Positions 19,985 to 31,211 are shown, counted from the stretch's first letter. The stretch is DNA of 64,000 nucleotides from Azorinus chamasolen (GCA_963576725.1 OY755242.1:4407093-4471092); one strand, 5' to 3'. Notes: generated from the sequence alone by a model not told the origin. Numbers and translations are program-made.

Positions 19985-22900
19985 CCGGTCCATGTTAATG
20001 GCGTCTACCAGTGAACTGGTTGTATACCATGTCTACCAGTGAGTAGTTTGTTTACTATATCTACCAGTGAAATGGTTGTTTACCGTGTCTACCAGCGAGT
20101 AGTTTGTTTACTGTATCTACCAGTGAACTGGTTGTTTACCGTGTCTACCAGCGAGTAGTTTGTTTACTGTGTCCACCAGTGAACTGGTTGTTTACCGTGT
20201 CTACCAGTGAGCTGGTTGTTTACCGTGTCTACCAGTGAGTAGTTTGTTTACTGTGTCTACCAGTGAACTGGTTGTTTACCGTGTCTACGAGTGAGCTGGT
20301 TGTTTACTGTGTCTACCAGTGAGTAGTTTGTTTACTGTGTCTACCAGTGAACTGGTTGTTTACCGTGTCTACCAGTGAGTAGTTTGTTTACCGTGTCTAC
20401 CAGTGAACAGGTTGTTTACCGTGTCTACCAGTGAGTAGTTTGTTTACTGTGTCCACCAGTGAACTGGTTGTTTAATGTGTCTACCAGTGAACTGGTTGTT
20501 TACCGTGTCTACCAGTGAACAGTTTGTTTACTGTGTCTACCAGTGAACAGTTTGTTTACTGTGTCTACCAGTGAACTGGTTGTTTACTGTGTCTACCAGT
20601 GAGCAGTTTGTTTACTGTGTCTACCAGTGAGTAGTTTGTTTACTGTGTCTACCAGTGAACTGGTTGTTTACTGTGTCTACCAGTGAACTGGTTGTTTACC
20701 GTGTCTACCAGTGAACTGGTTGTTTACCGTGTCTACCAGTGAGTAGTTTGTTTACTGTGTCTACCAGTGAACTGGTTGTTTACCGTGTCTACCAGTGAAC
20801 TGGTTGTTTACCATATCTACCAGTGAGTAGTTTGTTTACGGTGTCTACCAGTGAACTGGTTGTTTACCGTGTCTACCAGTGAGTAGGTATGTTTACTGTG
20901 TCTACCAGTGAGTAGTGTGTTTACTGTGTCTACCAGTGAACTGGTTGTTTACCATGTCTACCAGTGAGTAGTTTGTTTACTGTGTCTACCAGTGAACTGG
21001 TTGTTTACTGTGTCTACCAGTGAACTGGTTGTTTACCGTGTCTACCAGCGAGTAGTGTTACTTGTCTACCAGTGGACTGGTTGTTTACTGTGTCTACAAG
21101 TGAACTGGTTGTTTACCATGTCTACCAGTGAGTAGTTTGTTTACTGTGTCTACACCAGTGAACTGGTTGTTTACTGTGTCTACCAGTGAGTAGTTTGTTT
21201 ACTGTGTCTACACCAGTGAACTGGTTGTTTACTGTGTCTACCAGTGAGTAGTTTGTTTACTGTGTCTACACTAGTGAACTGGTTGTTTACTGTGTCTACC
21301 AGTGAGTAGTTTGTTTACTGTGTCTACACTAGTGAACTGGTTGTTTACCGTGTCTACCAGTGAGTAGTTTGTTTACTGTGTCTACACCAGTGAACTGGTT
21401 GTTTACTGTGTCTACCAGTGAGTAGTTTGTTTACTGTGTCTACACCAGTGAACTGGTTGTTTACTGTGTCTACCAGTGAGTAGTTTGTTTACTGTGTCTA
21501 CACCAGTGAACTGGTTGTTTACCGTGTCTACCAGTGAGTAGTTTGTTTACTGTGTCTACACCAGTGAACTGGTTGTTTACTGTGTCTACCAGTGATCAGT
21601 TTGTTTACTGTGTCTACACCAGTGAACTGGTTGTTTACCGTGTCTACCAGTGAGTAGTTTGTTTACTGTGTCTACACTAGTGAACTGGTTGTTTACCGTG
21701 TCTACCAGTGAGTAGTTTGTTTACTGTGTCTACACCAGTGAACTGGTTGTTTACCGTGTCTACCAGTGAGTAGGTTGTTCACTGTGTCTACACCAGTGAA
21801 CTGGTTGTTTACTGTGTCTACCAGTGAGTAGTTTGTTTACTGTGTCTACCAGTGAACTGGTTGTTTACCGTGCCTACCAGCGAGCGGTTTGTTTACTGTG
21901 TCTACCAGTGAGTAGTTTGTTTTACTGTGTCTACCAGTGAACTGGTTGTTTACTGTGTCTACCAGTGAACTGGTTGTTTACTGTGTCTACCAGTGAGTAG
22001 TTTGTTTACTGTGTCTACACCAGTGAACTGGTTGTTTACTGTGTCTACCAGTGAGCGGTTTGTTTACTGTGTCTACACTAGTGAACTGGTTGTTTACCGT
22101 GTCTACCAGTGAGTAGTTTGTTTACTGTGTCTACCAATGAACTGGTTGTTTACTGTGTCTACCAGTGAGCGGTTTGTTTACTGTGTCTACACTAGTGAAC
22201 TGGTTGTTTACCGTGTCTACCAGTGAGTAGTTTGTTTACTGTGTCTACACCAGTGAACTGGTTGTTTACCGTGTCTACCAGTGAGTAGGTTGTTCACTGT
22301 GTCTACACCAGTGAACTGGTTGTTTACTGTGTCTACCAGTGAGTAGTTTGTTTACTGTGTCTACCAATGAACTGGTTGTTTACTGTGTCTACCAGTGAGC
22401 GGTTTGTTTACTGTGTCTACACTAGTGAACTGGTTGTTTACCGTGTCTACCAGTGAGTAGTTTGTTTACTGTGTCTACACCAGTGAACTGGTTGTTTACC
22501 GTGTCTACCAGTGAGTAGGTTGTTCACTGTGTCTACACCAGTGAACTGGTTGTTTACTGTGTCTACCAGTGAGTAGTTTGTTTACTGTGTCCACCAGTGA
22601 ACTGGTTGTTTACTGTGTCTACCAGTGAACTGGTTGTTTACTGTGTCTACCAGTGAGTAGTTTGTTTACTGTGTCTGGTTGTTTACTGTGTCCACCAGTG
22701 AACTGGTTTGTTTACTGTGTCTACCAGTGAACCGGGTTGTTTACTGTGTCTACCAGTGAGTAGTTTGTTTACTGTGTCTGGTTGTTTACTGTGTCCACCA
22801 GTGAACTGGTTTGTTTACTGTGTCTACCAGTGAACCGGTTTGTTTACTGTGTCTACCAGTGAGCAGTTTGTTTACTGTGTCTACCAGTGAGTAGTTTGTT

Positions 22901-23977
22901 TACTGTGTCTACCAGTGAACTGGTTGTTTACCGTGTCTACCAGTGAGCAGTTTGTTTAATGTGTCTACCAGTGAGCTGGTTGTTTACTTGTCTGCCAGTG
23001 AGTAGTTTGTTTACTGTGTCTACCAGTGAACTGGTTGTTTACTGTGTCTACCAGTGAGCAGTTTGTTTAATGTTTCTACCAGTGAGCTGGTTGTTTACTT
23101 GTCTACCAGTGAGCAGTTTGTTTACTGTGTCTACTAGTGAACTGGTTGTTTACCGTGTCTACCAGTGAGTAGTTTGTTTACTGTGTCTACCAGTGAACTG
23201 GTTGTTTTACCGTGTCTACCAGCGAGTAGGTTGTTTACTGTGTCCACCAGTGAACTGGTTGTTTACTGTGTCTACCAGTGAGCTGGTTGTTTACTGTGTC
23301 TACCAATGAACTGGTTGTTTACCGTGTCTACCAATGAGCAGTTTGTTTACTGTGTCTACCAGTGAACTGGTTGTTTACTGTGTCTACCAGTAAACTGGTT
23401 GTTTACTGTGTCTACCAGTGAACTGGTTGTTTACCGTGTCTACCAGTGAGCAGTTTGTTTACTGTGTCTACTAGTGAACTGGTTGTTTACCGTGTCTACC
23501 AGTGAGTAGTTTGTTTACTGTGTCTACCAGTGAACAGGTTGTTTACCATGTCTACCAGTGAACTGGTTGTTTACCGTGTCTACCAGTGAGCAGTTTGTTT
23601 ACTGTGTCTACTAGTGAACTGGTTGTTTACCGTGTCTACCAGTGAGTAGTTTGTTTACTGTGTCTACCAGTGAACTGGTTGTTTTACTGTGTCTACCAGT
23701 GAGCGGTTTTGTTTACTGTGTCTACCAGTGAGTAGTTTGTTTACTGTGTCTACCAGTGAACATGTTGTTTACCGTGTCTACCAGTGAACTGGTTGTTTAC
23801 TGTGTCTACCAGTGAGTAGTTTTTGTTTACTGTGTCTACCAGTGAACTGGCTGTTTACCGTGTCTACCAGTGAACTGGTTGTTTACCGTGTCTACCAGTG
23901 AACAGTTTGTTTACTGTGTCCACCAGTGAACTGGTTGTTTACTGTGTCTACCAGTGAGCAGTTTGTTTACTGTGTCT
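19985..23977. repeat. 4-kb satellite of two alternating 28-bp monomers
   Basis: About 140 units. Type 1 reads 'ctaccagtgaactggttgtt'+'tactgtgt', type 2 'ctaccagtgagtagtttgtt'+'tactgtgt'. They often alternate as 56-bp dimers; from about 21130 to 22540 type 1 is commonly 30 bp ('ctacaccagtgaactgg'), giving 58-bp dimers. Blocks with 'gagcagtttg' and 'gagcggtttg' variants form higher-order patterns. Stop codons recur in several frames; no protein is expected. Confidence 0.97.
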
Positions 23978-24094
23978 TCTTGATTGGTTCCAGCATATGA
24001 TCTGAACGGGTTTTCCTTAAATAATATGGGAAGTGTGTGGTAAATGTTCCATACATAGCTATAAGGAAAATCTCAAATACATTCTTGAGGCAAA

Positions 24095-24260
24095 CGGGCA
24101 GATAAGGTGAGTAAATGAAACATTTTCAATAATTACTTCTTTATTTCTCCACCAAAACTTATCCTGTGGCCACTCTTTGTGGTCACAACATAGGGTTTGG
24201 TGGAGCCATGAGTAGCTGAGTACCTGAGATTTATCTGTTGCTCTGTTGAGGGTTACGTCT
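24095..24260 (-). mobile_element. Family F element, copy F2, apex lost
   Basis: 'aattacttctttatttctcc' and 'ggtttggtggag' flank a shortened stem 'ggccactctttgtggtcaca' without the GTCTC apex. Confidence 0.65.
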
Positions 24261-24279
24261 ACTGTACTTTTGTTTTCTT

Positions 24280-24485
24280 TACCTCATAGAAACGCATTTA
24301 CTAAGCATTTGATCAGTACATCCTAGATCAGTCAAACACTTGTAGGAGCCCTCTGGCCAGGATCTTCTTGTAATATAGATCTGAGTATACAGTGGCTGTC
24401 ATGGCCAAACTATTTCTGTTCATATGCCGTTATAAAATCCATGTAATTAATATTCATGATATCATTATTCTTGGCAATTAACCAT
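24280..24485 (-). mobile_element. Family C2 MITE, diverged
   Basis: 'tttacctcatagaaacgcat', decayed hairpin 'cctagatcagtcaaacactt', 'gagtatacagtggctgtcat' and 'taattaatattcatgatatc'. Confidence 0.6.
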
Positions 24486-24594
24486 TTATAGTGCGGAGAA
24501 CGAGTCGCAGCTGTCCTTTGCAATAAGTGTAGACCCCAATCATCTAGGTCTACACTGTTTATCATTTTAAAAAAAATGAAAACAAAATATTCTA

Positions 24595-24864
24595 CAGTAA
24601 AACCTCCATATAACGACTACTAAATTGTGTTAATTAGTTGGTATTTAGAGCAGGTGATTGCTTAAAGCAAGGTGGGTGTAAAACGGAACGCTCCTTTAGG
24701 AGCGTTCTGTTTTACTTTCACCTTGCTTTAAGCAGTCACATGCCTTTAACACAAACTACTTTATATAATTTAGTGGCCGTTTTAGAGAGGTTTTACTGTA
24801 ATTTAGTGGCCGTTATAGAGAGGTTTTACTGTAATTTAGTTGTCGTTATAGAGAGGTTTTACTG
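24595..24864. mobile_element. Family A MITE, copy A4, right end triplicated
   Basis: Typical family A start and hairpin (apex cgctcctttaggagcg), but the last 33 bp ('atttagtggccgttatagag' + 'aggttttactgta') occur three times in tandem, ending at 24798, 24831 and 24864. Confidence 0.9.
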
Positions 24865-25095
24865 GTAGTCTAACACTACTTGCAAAATTCAATAATTATA
24901 TTTCAGATATTTCACAGAGGTGTCTCTCTACCTGTAGTGTTCAAACTATGTTACTCATTAAGAAAACGACCACCAGTTCATTTTCCAAATATATGACGAT
25001 ATGGAATAACTACAGCTTCTCTGATATATTTTGTAAAGATATTCCTGAGGTAATAATCAACAAGTTTTTTCAACTATACTGAGCAGCTGATAAAT

Positions 25096-25275
25096 GCGCG
25101 TGCTCAGATACTAAAATCGTCATTTCTCCACACAGGCCTATGGTGTGTCAACTCTTTAGAGTCGTTTCGAAGAGAGACGATTCTAAAGAGTGTTCACGGC
25201 ATAGGATTTGGTGGAGAAATAAAGGAGTTATTCTTGAAAATGTTTTAATTCACGCAACTTATCTGGACCTCTGTT
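25096..25275 (+). mobile_element. Family F hairpin element, copy F3
   Basis: 'gcgtgctcagatactaaaat', stem 'actctttagagtcgt' / 'acgattctaaagagtgt', then 'ggatttggtggagaaataaa'. Slightly degraded relative to F1. Confidence 0.75.
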
Positions 25276-25681
25276 ATATTGCTACATGTATCAGGAAACA
25301 AATAAGGCTTCGTATTCATTGAAACTATAATTTTATTCTCTTAACTCATTCCCTCATACTGACACCTTTTGACTTCTTTGTAAAAGGCATTTTTTGAAAT
25401 ACTGCTCAAGCCACGGTATGTCCAAAACACACCACCACCACCAGGACCTTTAACTGTTGGTCTTATTTAAAACAATTTGATCGATTACCTCTTGACGTAT
25501 TGATTCAGGTGAACAATATAACTTAACTCTCATTAAGTAATGCATATTTAACCTGTACATGATTTGCACACAGAGAAGACCAGCTAACATGCTTCGTGTA
25601 GGAGACGTCTGATCCGGGTCTGCTCTGTTCGCTTATGAATCGATATTGACATCATGTTACGGTTTCTAAAGAGATATGTTT
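25276..25681. other. Unassigned with one C-type hairpin remnant
   Basis: At 25565-25640, 'tttgcacacagagaagacca' faces 'gatccgggtctgctctgttc'. No gene seen. Confidence 0.4.
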
Positions 25682-25931
25682 TTAACCCTTCTCTTGCTGA
25701 ATTTTAAAATACATTTCTCCTTCTTTACCCATGCCCTATTGTAAAATTACATATATCTTTACTGTGTACAAGTATTTCGCTGTGAAATCACTGCTGTGGA
25801 GTGCACTGGTTGCACAATCAGCTTGTAAATAGTGCAGACCCTGAAGAGACAGCTCCTGCAGGAGCTGTCTCATCTGGGTCTTCACTATTTACAAGTAGGT
25901 ATATTGACGTGAATAGCAAGCGAAGGGTTAA
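25682..25931 (-). mobile_element. Family E MITE, copy E1, complete
   Basis: 250 bp with TTAA at 25682-25685 and 25928-25931. Left tip CCCTTCTCTTGCTGAA, right tip (complement) CCCTTCGCTTGCTATT. Hairpin 'tgtaaatagtgcagaccctg ... acagctcctgcaggagctgt', then 'ggtatattgacgtgaatagc'. Nearly identical to E2 in the opposite orientation. Confidence 0.9.
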
Positions 25932-25976
25932 TTATATATTAATAAGCTAATCAACATGGATACAGTATGTATCTCT

Positions 25977-26248
25977 TTAACCCTTTAATCCATGAATTTG
26001 TATATAAGAAAGAATGACGCCATGAATGTTAATTAGCTTATGTTGTTATAATGGCGGATAAACGGAGGACATTTGGGTCACAGCAGGAGCTGTAGAATAA
26101 GATCTATATTATGTTATAATCAAACTGAACAGACCCTGACCAGACGGCTTCTACAGGAGTCATCTGATCTTGGTCTGCTGTGTTTGAAGGCGTAGAAAAC
26201 GTATTTATAAATAACGTGTAAACAAATAATCACCAAGTAAAGGGTTAA
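25977..26248 (+). mobile_element. Family C2 MITE, complete reference copy
   Basis: 272 bp with TTAA at both ends. 'ccctttaatccatgaatttg ... gaatgacgccatgaatgtta ... ctgtagaataagatctatat'; hairpin 'cagacggcttctacaggagt' imperfect; end 'caagtaaagggttaa'. Confidence 0.85.
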
Positions 26249-26600
26249 ACATGTCTAATATGTATTGGTGTAATTGTAAGATGTCCTGCTATGTGCTCTC
26301 TTAGGTTCAAAGTGCATTATGGTATACACAGGCTTTTTCACGCATGTACTAACGGATAAGCCAAATACTGTATAGGTACGTATATGAATATACCCTAAAC
26401 ATGTGTGTACATGTGCTATTACAAAACCTCGACCAGTAACTATTCACGGTATCATCATTTCTTACATGAATATTCAATAGAGAAGGGTTAATATAAAGAG
26501 ACACGGGTGTTACATTTGCTCTTGATATTCGAACACAATGTCTCCTCGTTCCATATGTTTGTAAAACTGAATCATGCAATCTGATACTATTTTGATCAAG

Positions 26601-26851
26601 TTAACCCTTTCCCCCATATAAACGTTTTGTTTCACACATTTGCAAACAGAGTAGAATCAGATCAGACGGCTCCTATAGGATCCGTCTGACCAGGGCATGA
26701 TTTGTTTGCTCATGAAATTATAATAGATCTGACTCTACAGATTCTACCAATACCAAGATATCATGCGTACATGTTAATATACAATTTCATCTGATAAATG
26801 TTCATGAAGTTATTATTTCTTACATAAATATTCAAACAAGGAAAGGGCTAA
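26601..26851 (-). mobile_element. Family C2 MITE, complete
   Basis: TTAA at 26601-26604; the right end is 'gaaagggctaa' with one change in TTAA. Hairpin 'gcaaacagagtagaatcaga ... ggctcctataggatccg' near the left end. A truncated C2 end lies just upstream at about 26400-26492. Confidence 0.85.
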
Positions 26852-26867
26852 ACCAGACTGATACAGT

Positions 26868-27013
26868 AGCAATTAGTGTAGACCTTTATCAAACTGTTCA
26901 TGAACACTTAATTTGATCTGGGTCTACACTGTTTGCCTAGGTATGTCTGTCCGTATATTTAGGGTATTTATGGTACGCGATACATATCAAGAACTGATTT
27001 TCTGATGAGTGTC
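26868..27013. mobile_element. Family H hairpin element, copy 2
   Basis: 'gtagcaattagtgtagacct' pairs with 'gggtctacactgtttgc' around a decayed apex, then 'ctaggtatgtctgtccgtat' and 'aagaactgattttctgatga' as in copy 1. Confidence 0.55.
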
Positions 27014-27059
27014 AAACACACTTTGTCACAGTTTTTCCGAATACTTAGGTTACTAGCAT

Positions 27060-27510
27060 GGATTCTTTGAAAATAATAAAAACTCGGTAATTCGAAAGTT
27101 AAGTAATTAAGAATGGGTACCTTTTCTGTAGGTGACAGCTTTCTGCATGACATTCACCCTGCATTAAGCTACCCCCTGTAATCACATGCGAATATTCTCG
27201 TCAGGGTACACACTGTCTTGCTGACAAGTGAAAGTTAATGTTTGTCATATATATCTGACTGTCATTATTTTGGAATAATAATTATATCTATATACATTGC
27301 AAATTTAAGCAAATCATTTAAGGTGACATATAGGCCCATGGGGCCGGGTGATTATTTATGTTTGTATATAATTGAATCGATTCATGTTGTGTATATCACA
27401 TGTCACTATAATAAACAATTTTCTTCTTCTTTTCTTCTTACCCCCTGTCTTAAAGATCGATAATGATGCGTATTTGAATGTTCGTATAATCCAGCTTTTA
27501 CTGTATTACT
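27060..27510. mobile_element. Family B' element interrupted near its right end
   Basis: 'aaactcggtaattcgaaag', right hairpin arm 'agctttctgcatgacattca' and 'ctgcattaagctaccccctg'; the terminal part resumes at about 27443 ('accccctgtcttaaagatcg ... ataatccagcttttactgta'). About 260 bp separate the two 'accccctgt' copies. The left hairpin arm is missing. Confidence 0.55.
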
Positions 27511-27654
27511 TTTGAAAGGACTTCCTCATAGGCTTGGTAGCGTCTCTGATATAATTTGTTTAAAGCTTATATCCAGTTGAGGAACACAGAGTTCAATTGT
27601 TTGATACCCTCTATTGCGGTTTTTGTTATCATTTGAAAAACTTTTTCGATGGCG

Positions 27655-27925
27655 ATGAAAAGACGTGGAGGAATAAATCTATGACACGCTGTTGGGTGGG
27701 GATGGAATAAGTGTGAGGTTGAGCGCCCCATAACCGGTTTGAACTCCCAGTGACACGTGTTACTAACTGTTTCGAGGCGGTACTTTCACCTCACCCCCTA
27801 ATTTTTGTTTATTATGTCTTTGTGCGTCCCTTTTTTTCTTGAAGAAGGCACACGCATTTACTGTTCTTTGTTGTCATGGTACTGTTCGAGTGACTGCGTG
27901 TTTTGTATGTGGGATTTCCCCTGTA
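27655..27925 (-). repeat. Dispersed repeat R310, diverged copy
   Basis: Complement of 3026-3338 with many changes; anchors are 'ggggatggaataagtgtgag', 'ataaccggtttgaa' and 'atgtctttgtgcg'. Older than the two plus-strand copies. Confidence 0.7.
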
Positions 27926-28133
27926 TGACTGATACATTTACCTTTATGTGACTTAACCTTTTCTCTGTTGAATATGAGTATCGTCCACTTCCCTCTTATC
28001 GAACCTCACCTTGCCTTCGAACCGTTCAATGTTTTGGGTTTTATGCGCATACGGTAGTGCGCACAACGTCATCAATTCGTGTGTACCGGTGCTTTATTTG
28101 GCTAACAGCACGTTATCAGTGTCGGCTTGAAAT

Positions 28134-28148
28134 ATGCGACAAAAACAG
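28134..28148 (+). CDS. Inferred first coding exon of the pogo-type transposase
   Basis: ATG CGA CAA AAA CAG followed by the donor gtaaat at 28149. An in-frame TGA lies just upstream (28128-28130). Joining to the acceptor at 28467/28468 keeps phase 0 and yields MRQKQ before 'LHPVQTVRKYRQGYSP', which completes the N-terminal DNA-binding domain. Inferred from splice motifs only. Confidence 0.45.
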
Positions 28149-28468
28149 GTAAATACAGTATATTTTTGCTGCAACTACTCTAAAAATGATAAAATACTTA
28201 ATACTTTATTCAATCAAATCAGAAAAATATAGTATATCAACATAAATTTAGAAGTTTACCGACACAGAAAATGTTTTGACATCTCTCCTCTTCGGCTGCT
28301 GCTGCAAAGGTCACGTGACCATGATGAAATCACGTGACCATGGTGAAAATCATGTGACTATGTATTTATACAATACAGTTCAAAAATTCTATTCCATTGA
28401 ATCTTTGACAGATTTTTTTTTTAAAAAAAATTCTTACATTTTTCAATTAGTTTCAATTTATATTTCAG

Positions 28469-30286
28469 CTCCATCCAGTCCAAACAGTCAGAAAATATCG
28501 CCAGGGTTACTCTCCATCAGCATTGACTAATGCTTATAAACTTGTGAAAGAGAATAGGATCCCTGTAAAGACTGCAGCTAGGCAGTATGGTGTGCCACAT
28601 AACACTCTACGAGATCGTGTGAAAGGTCGGGTTGATCCAGAGGCACTGATGACAGGCCCAGGTCCAATGTTTACACTAGAAGAGGAGGTTAAACTGGTGC
28701 AACATATAAAGTACATGGCAGATCTTGGTTACGGATTCACCATCAGTGAGGTTGTTTGCAAAGCAAGCAACTATGCAGTGTTTCTGAAGAAACGTTCAAG
28801 GGACAAACCCCTCTCAGTCAAGTGGTTCTATGGCTTCAGGAAACGGTGGCCTGAACTTAGAGTCAATAAGCCCAGATCATTATCAAAATGTAGAGCAGCA
28901 TCCACCAATCAGCAAGCTGTAGATAGCTACTTTAGTAACCTTGAAAATGTGATGATGGACAATAACCTGCTGAACAAACCCCAGTGCATATTTAACATTG
29001 ATGAAAAGGGCATACAGACAGAGCATTCTCCACCATTCATTGTGAGTGGTAGAGCAAGTGTTCCTGCTGTTACTTCACCCAGGTCAGCTTTAACAACTGT
29101 TATTGGTGGTGGAAATGCCATTGGAACTCAAGTGCCTCCATTTTTTGTTTTTAAAGGTCAGCGAATGAATGAAGACTTACTAAAGGGTGCTACTACTGGT
29201 TCAGCTGGAACTGTGTCAAAAACCGGGTGGTCTAACTCATTCATATTTCATGAGTATCTTGAGAATCACTTTGTCAAATACATACAGAGACAAGATCCGA
29301 ATCAGCCAATACTTATCATTTTTGATGGACATAAATCTCACATAAATGTACCTATCCTAGAATGGGCTCAAAAGAACAATATAATTCTCTTTGTGCTACC
29401 TGCCCATACCAGTCACTGTCTGCAGCCACTGGATGTAGGATGCTTTGGACCCCTACAGAAGATATACAACAACACATGTCATAAATTTCTGAGGGAAAAC
29501 CCATCCTCAAAAATTACAAGATTTAATGTTGCTACTCTAGCTTCCAGTTCTTATGTGACAGCACTATCAAATCATAACCTCAAGGCAGCCTTTGAGAAAA
29601 CTGGGATATTTCCCTTTGATAAAACTGTCATAAACACTGACAACTTCAAGCCATCTGAACCTTATGTTGCTTCTGTTAAAGAACCTTCCAAATCGGTTCC
29701 TGATGTTCCGCTTGCTGATCTTGATGCGTATTTCAGTGCAGCCGAGTCAGTAATTGAAATGAAAAGGGAGTTCCACCAGGCATCAGCCAAGAAATCTGTC
29801 AGCAATACAGTGTCTGGACAGGACATCACCAGGTCTGACATTTCAAAGCAAATTTTGGACATGTCTCAGACTAAAAATGTTAAATCTGTTACAAAGGCAT
29901 CACACAAACGCAAATCAAAGGAGCAATTGGAATCATCAAAGAAGACTACCAAAAAACAAAAGCCTTCCGTAGCGATACAGCCCAGTTGTTCCCCACACCA
30001 CAAAGCTGTTCCTGGACCGTCTCATATTAATCTTCTTCTAGATACAGATTCTTCATACGATGATGATATATCAGACACAGACACAGACAAATGCTGTGTA
30101 TGCAAGTTATTCCAGCCGGTGCAACTCCAAAACTGTGTTTCTCTCGTTTTTACAAAATGGGCACAGTGTGACTTTTCGGGTTGTGACCACTGGACACACC
30201 TTATATATTGCTGTGATCAGAGGGTTGTCAGACATAAGGACACATTCATCTGCCCTTGCCATTCTCAAGAAAATTCTGAAGAATAG
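28469..30286 (+). CDS. Pogo/Tigger-type transposase, main exon
   Basis: Open from the acceptor 'tatttcag|ct' at 28468 to the stop at 30284-30286. The stretch from the TTG at 28523 is 587 codons, but homology starts earlier ('VRKYRQGYSP'), so 28523 is not the true start. Numbering from 28523: pipsqueak-like helix-turn-helix 1-35 ('AARQYGVPHNTLRDRV'), CENP-B/Tc5-type DNA-binding region about 48-120, DDE nuclease about 155-375 with D160 ('FNIDEKG'), D268 ('IIFDGHKSH') and D304 ('QPLDVGCFGPL'). The last two are 35 residues apart, as expected for pogo enzymes. A basic Ser/Lys-rich linker about 430-490 precedes an acidic stretch and a Cys/His-rich end (CCVCK, CDFSGCDHWTH, CPCH) resembling a PHD-type zinc finger. 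The product would bind and cut transposon ends in the nucleus. No stop or frameshift; it could be active or recently silenced. Confidence 0.9.
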   Translation, partial: LHPVQTVRKYRQGYSPSALTNAYKLVKENRIPVKTAARQYGVPHNTLRDRVKGRVDPEALMTGPGPMFTLEEEVKLVQHIKYMADLGYGFTISEVVCKASNYAVFLKKRSRDKPLSVKWFYGFRKRWPELRVNKPRSLSKCRAASTNQQAVDSYFSNLENVMMDNNLLNKPQCIFNIDEKGIQTEHSPPFIVSGRASVPAVTSPRSALTTVIGGGNAIGTQVPPFFVFKGQRMNEDLLKGATTGSAGTVSKTGWSNSFIFHEYLENHFVKYIQRQDPNQPILIIFDGHKSHINVPILEWAQKNNIILFVLPAHTSHCLQPLDVGCFGPLQKIYNNTCHKFLRENPSSKITRFNVATLASSSYVTALSNHNLKAAFEKTGIFPFDKTVINTDNFKPSEPYVASVKEPSKSVPDVPLADLDAYFSAAESVIEMKREFHQASAKKSVSNTVSGQDITRSDISKQILDMSQTKNVKSVTKASHKRKSKEQLESSKKTTKKQKPSVAIQPSCSPHHKAVPGPSHINLLLDTDSSYDDDISDTDTDKCCVCKLFQPVQLQNCVSLVFTKWAQCDFSGCDHWTHLIYCCDQRVVRHKDTFICPCHSQENSEE

Positions 30287-30369
30287 GAAAACATTTAACT
30301 TTACACAATCACTTCAATTTTTTGTTCAATATATTCAGAATGTGAGAGATCATTCGAAATCAACAGTAG

Positions 30370-30484
30370 AAATGCAAGAGAAAATTGCAGACTCGGTTTT
30401 ATTGAGTTTGTACATGAGTAGTAATTAAAAATGTAACAATACTCACGCCTACTAGCACCGGCTTAAGCAGTATTCAATTTTCCA
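30370..30484 (+). repeat. Dispersed repeat R130, copy 1
   Basis: 'aaattgcagactcggtttta ... ctagcaccggcttaagcagt ... ttcaattttc', also at 48056-48189 and 61911-62044. Similarity to the 48-kb copy continues weakly to about 30540 ('tataacaaac'). Confidence 0.75.
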
Positions 30485-30999
30485 AAACTAATGACATCAA
30501 AACTAATGAACCTGAAGGGCCAGAAATTATAACAAACTGAGAATGAAGTAAGAGGCAACTCTTTATGGTCGCCCCACAATCACTAAACAGCTGCTTTTGT
30601 GAAGTGCATTAATTCTGAAAGTAGTAGATCCTTCTAAAGTAAAAGCAGCAATGCAAAAAGAGACATTTAGCTAATGTCCAATGTTAAAATTTACTTAGTT
30701 AAATTTATTGACTGTTTTGGATCGGACTTTTTGAACTGCACTGTTATTTTTAAAAGGTTCGGTACAGAGGTGAACTTTATTGTGACCGCCATTTTGTTTT
30801 GGCTGTTGGGGTGGTGGGGAACACTGGATGATTTGTTTATTCTTAGATGAGGGAAAACATAATATACTATTTCAAGGTATGTATAAAAGATTATTTTGAA
30901 TTGATGATTTATTACTTTCTTCATTATTCACGGTAAACGTGTTCTGATCCTGGTCAAATATTTAGAGGTTCGATAGACGGTGAGACCACGCTATATGTA

Positions 31000-31211
31000 A
31001 TAATGACGTCATGAATATTAATTAGCTGGCATATGTACACATCATGAATATTAATTAGCTGAGTGTTTATAATGGCATGTGTACACAGAATGTTTTGGTT
31101 TTCGTAGAAACGGTCTGGTCTGTCATAATTTATTGCTACAGGAACCGTCTGATCTTGGTCTTCTCTGTCTGCTTTGTCGTGAAAAAGACATTTGTATGAG
31201 GCAGGGGGTTA
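31000..31211 (+). mobile_element. Family C2 MITE, left hairpin arm lost
   Basis: 'taatgacgtcatgaatatta' appears twice in part (31002-31024, 31042-31064), then 'tgctacaggaaccgtctgat' without its partner arm, ending 'gaggcagggggttaa'. Confidence 0.7.

Larger units (their letters stand above)
27998..30974 (+). mobile_element. Probable pogo/Tigger transposon, about 3 kb
   Basis: The transposase at 28134-30286 is bracketed by the 11-bp inverted pair TATCGAACCTC (27998-28008) and GAGGTTCGATA (about 30965-30975). GAACCTC occurs in many pogo/Tigger termini, so these may be decayed ends; a leading CAG is not visible. R130 (30370-30484) lies in the 3' part. Boundaries are tentative. Confidence 0.45.

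Noticed and set aside
19985..23977. CRISPR array
   Set aside because: Units are contiguous without unique spacers, there is no cas gene, and the DNA is animal-like.
28276..28530. 84-codon frame overlapping the transposase start as an upstream gene
   Set aside because: It lies largely in the predicted intron and runs in another frame; better explained by chance.
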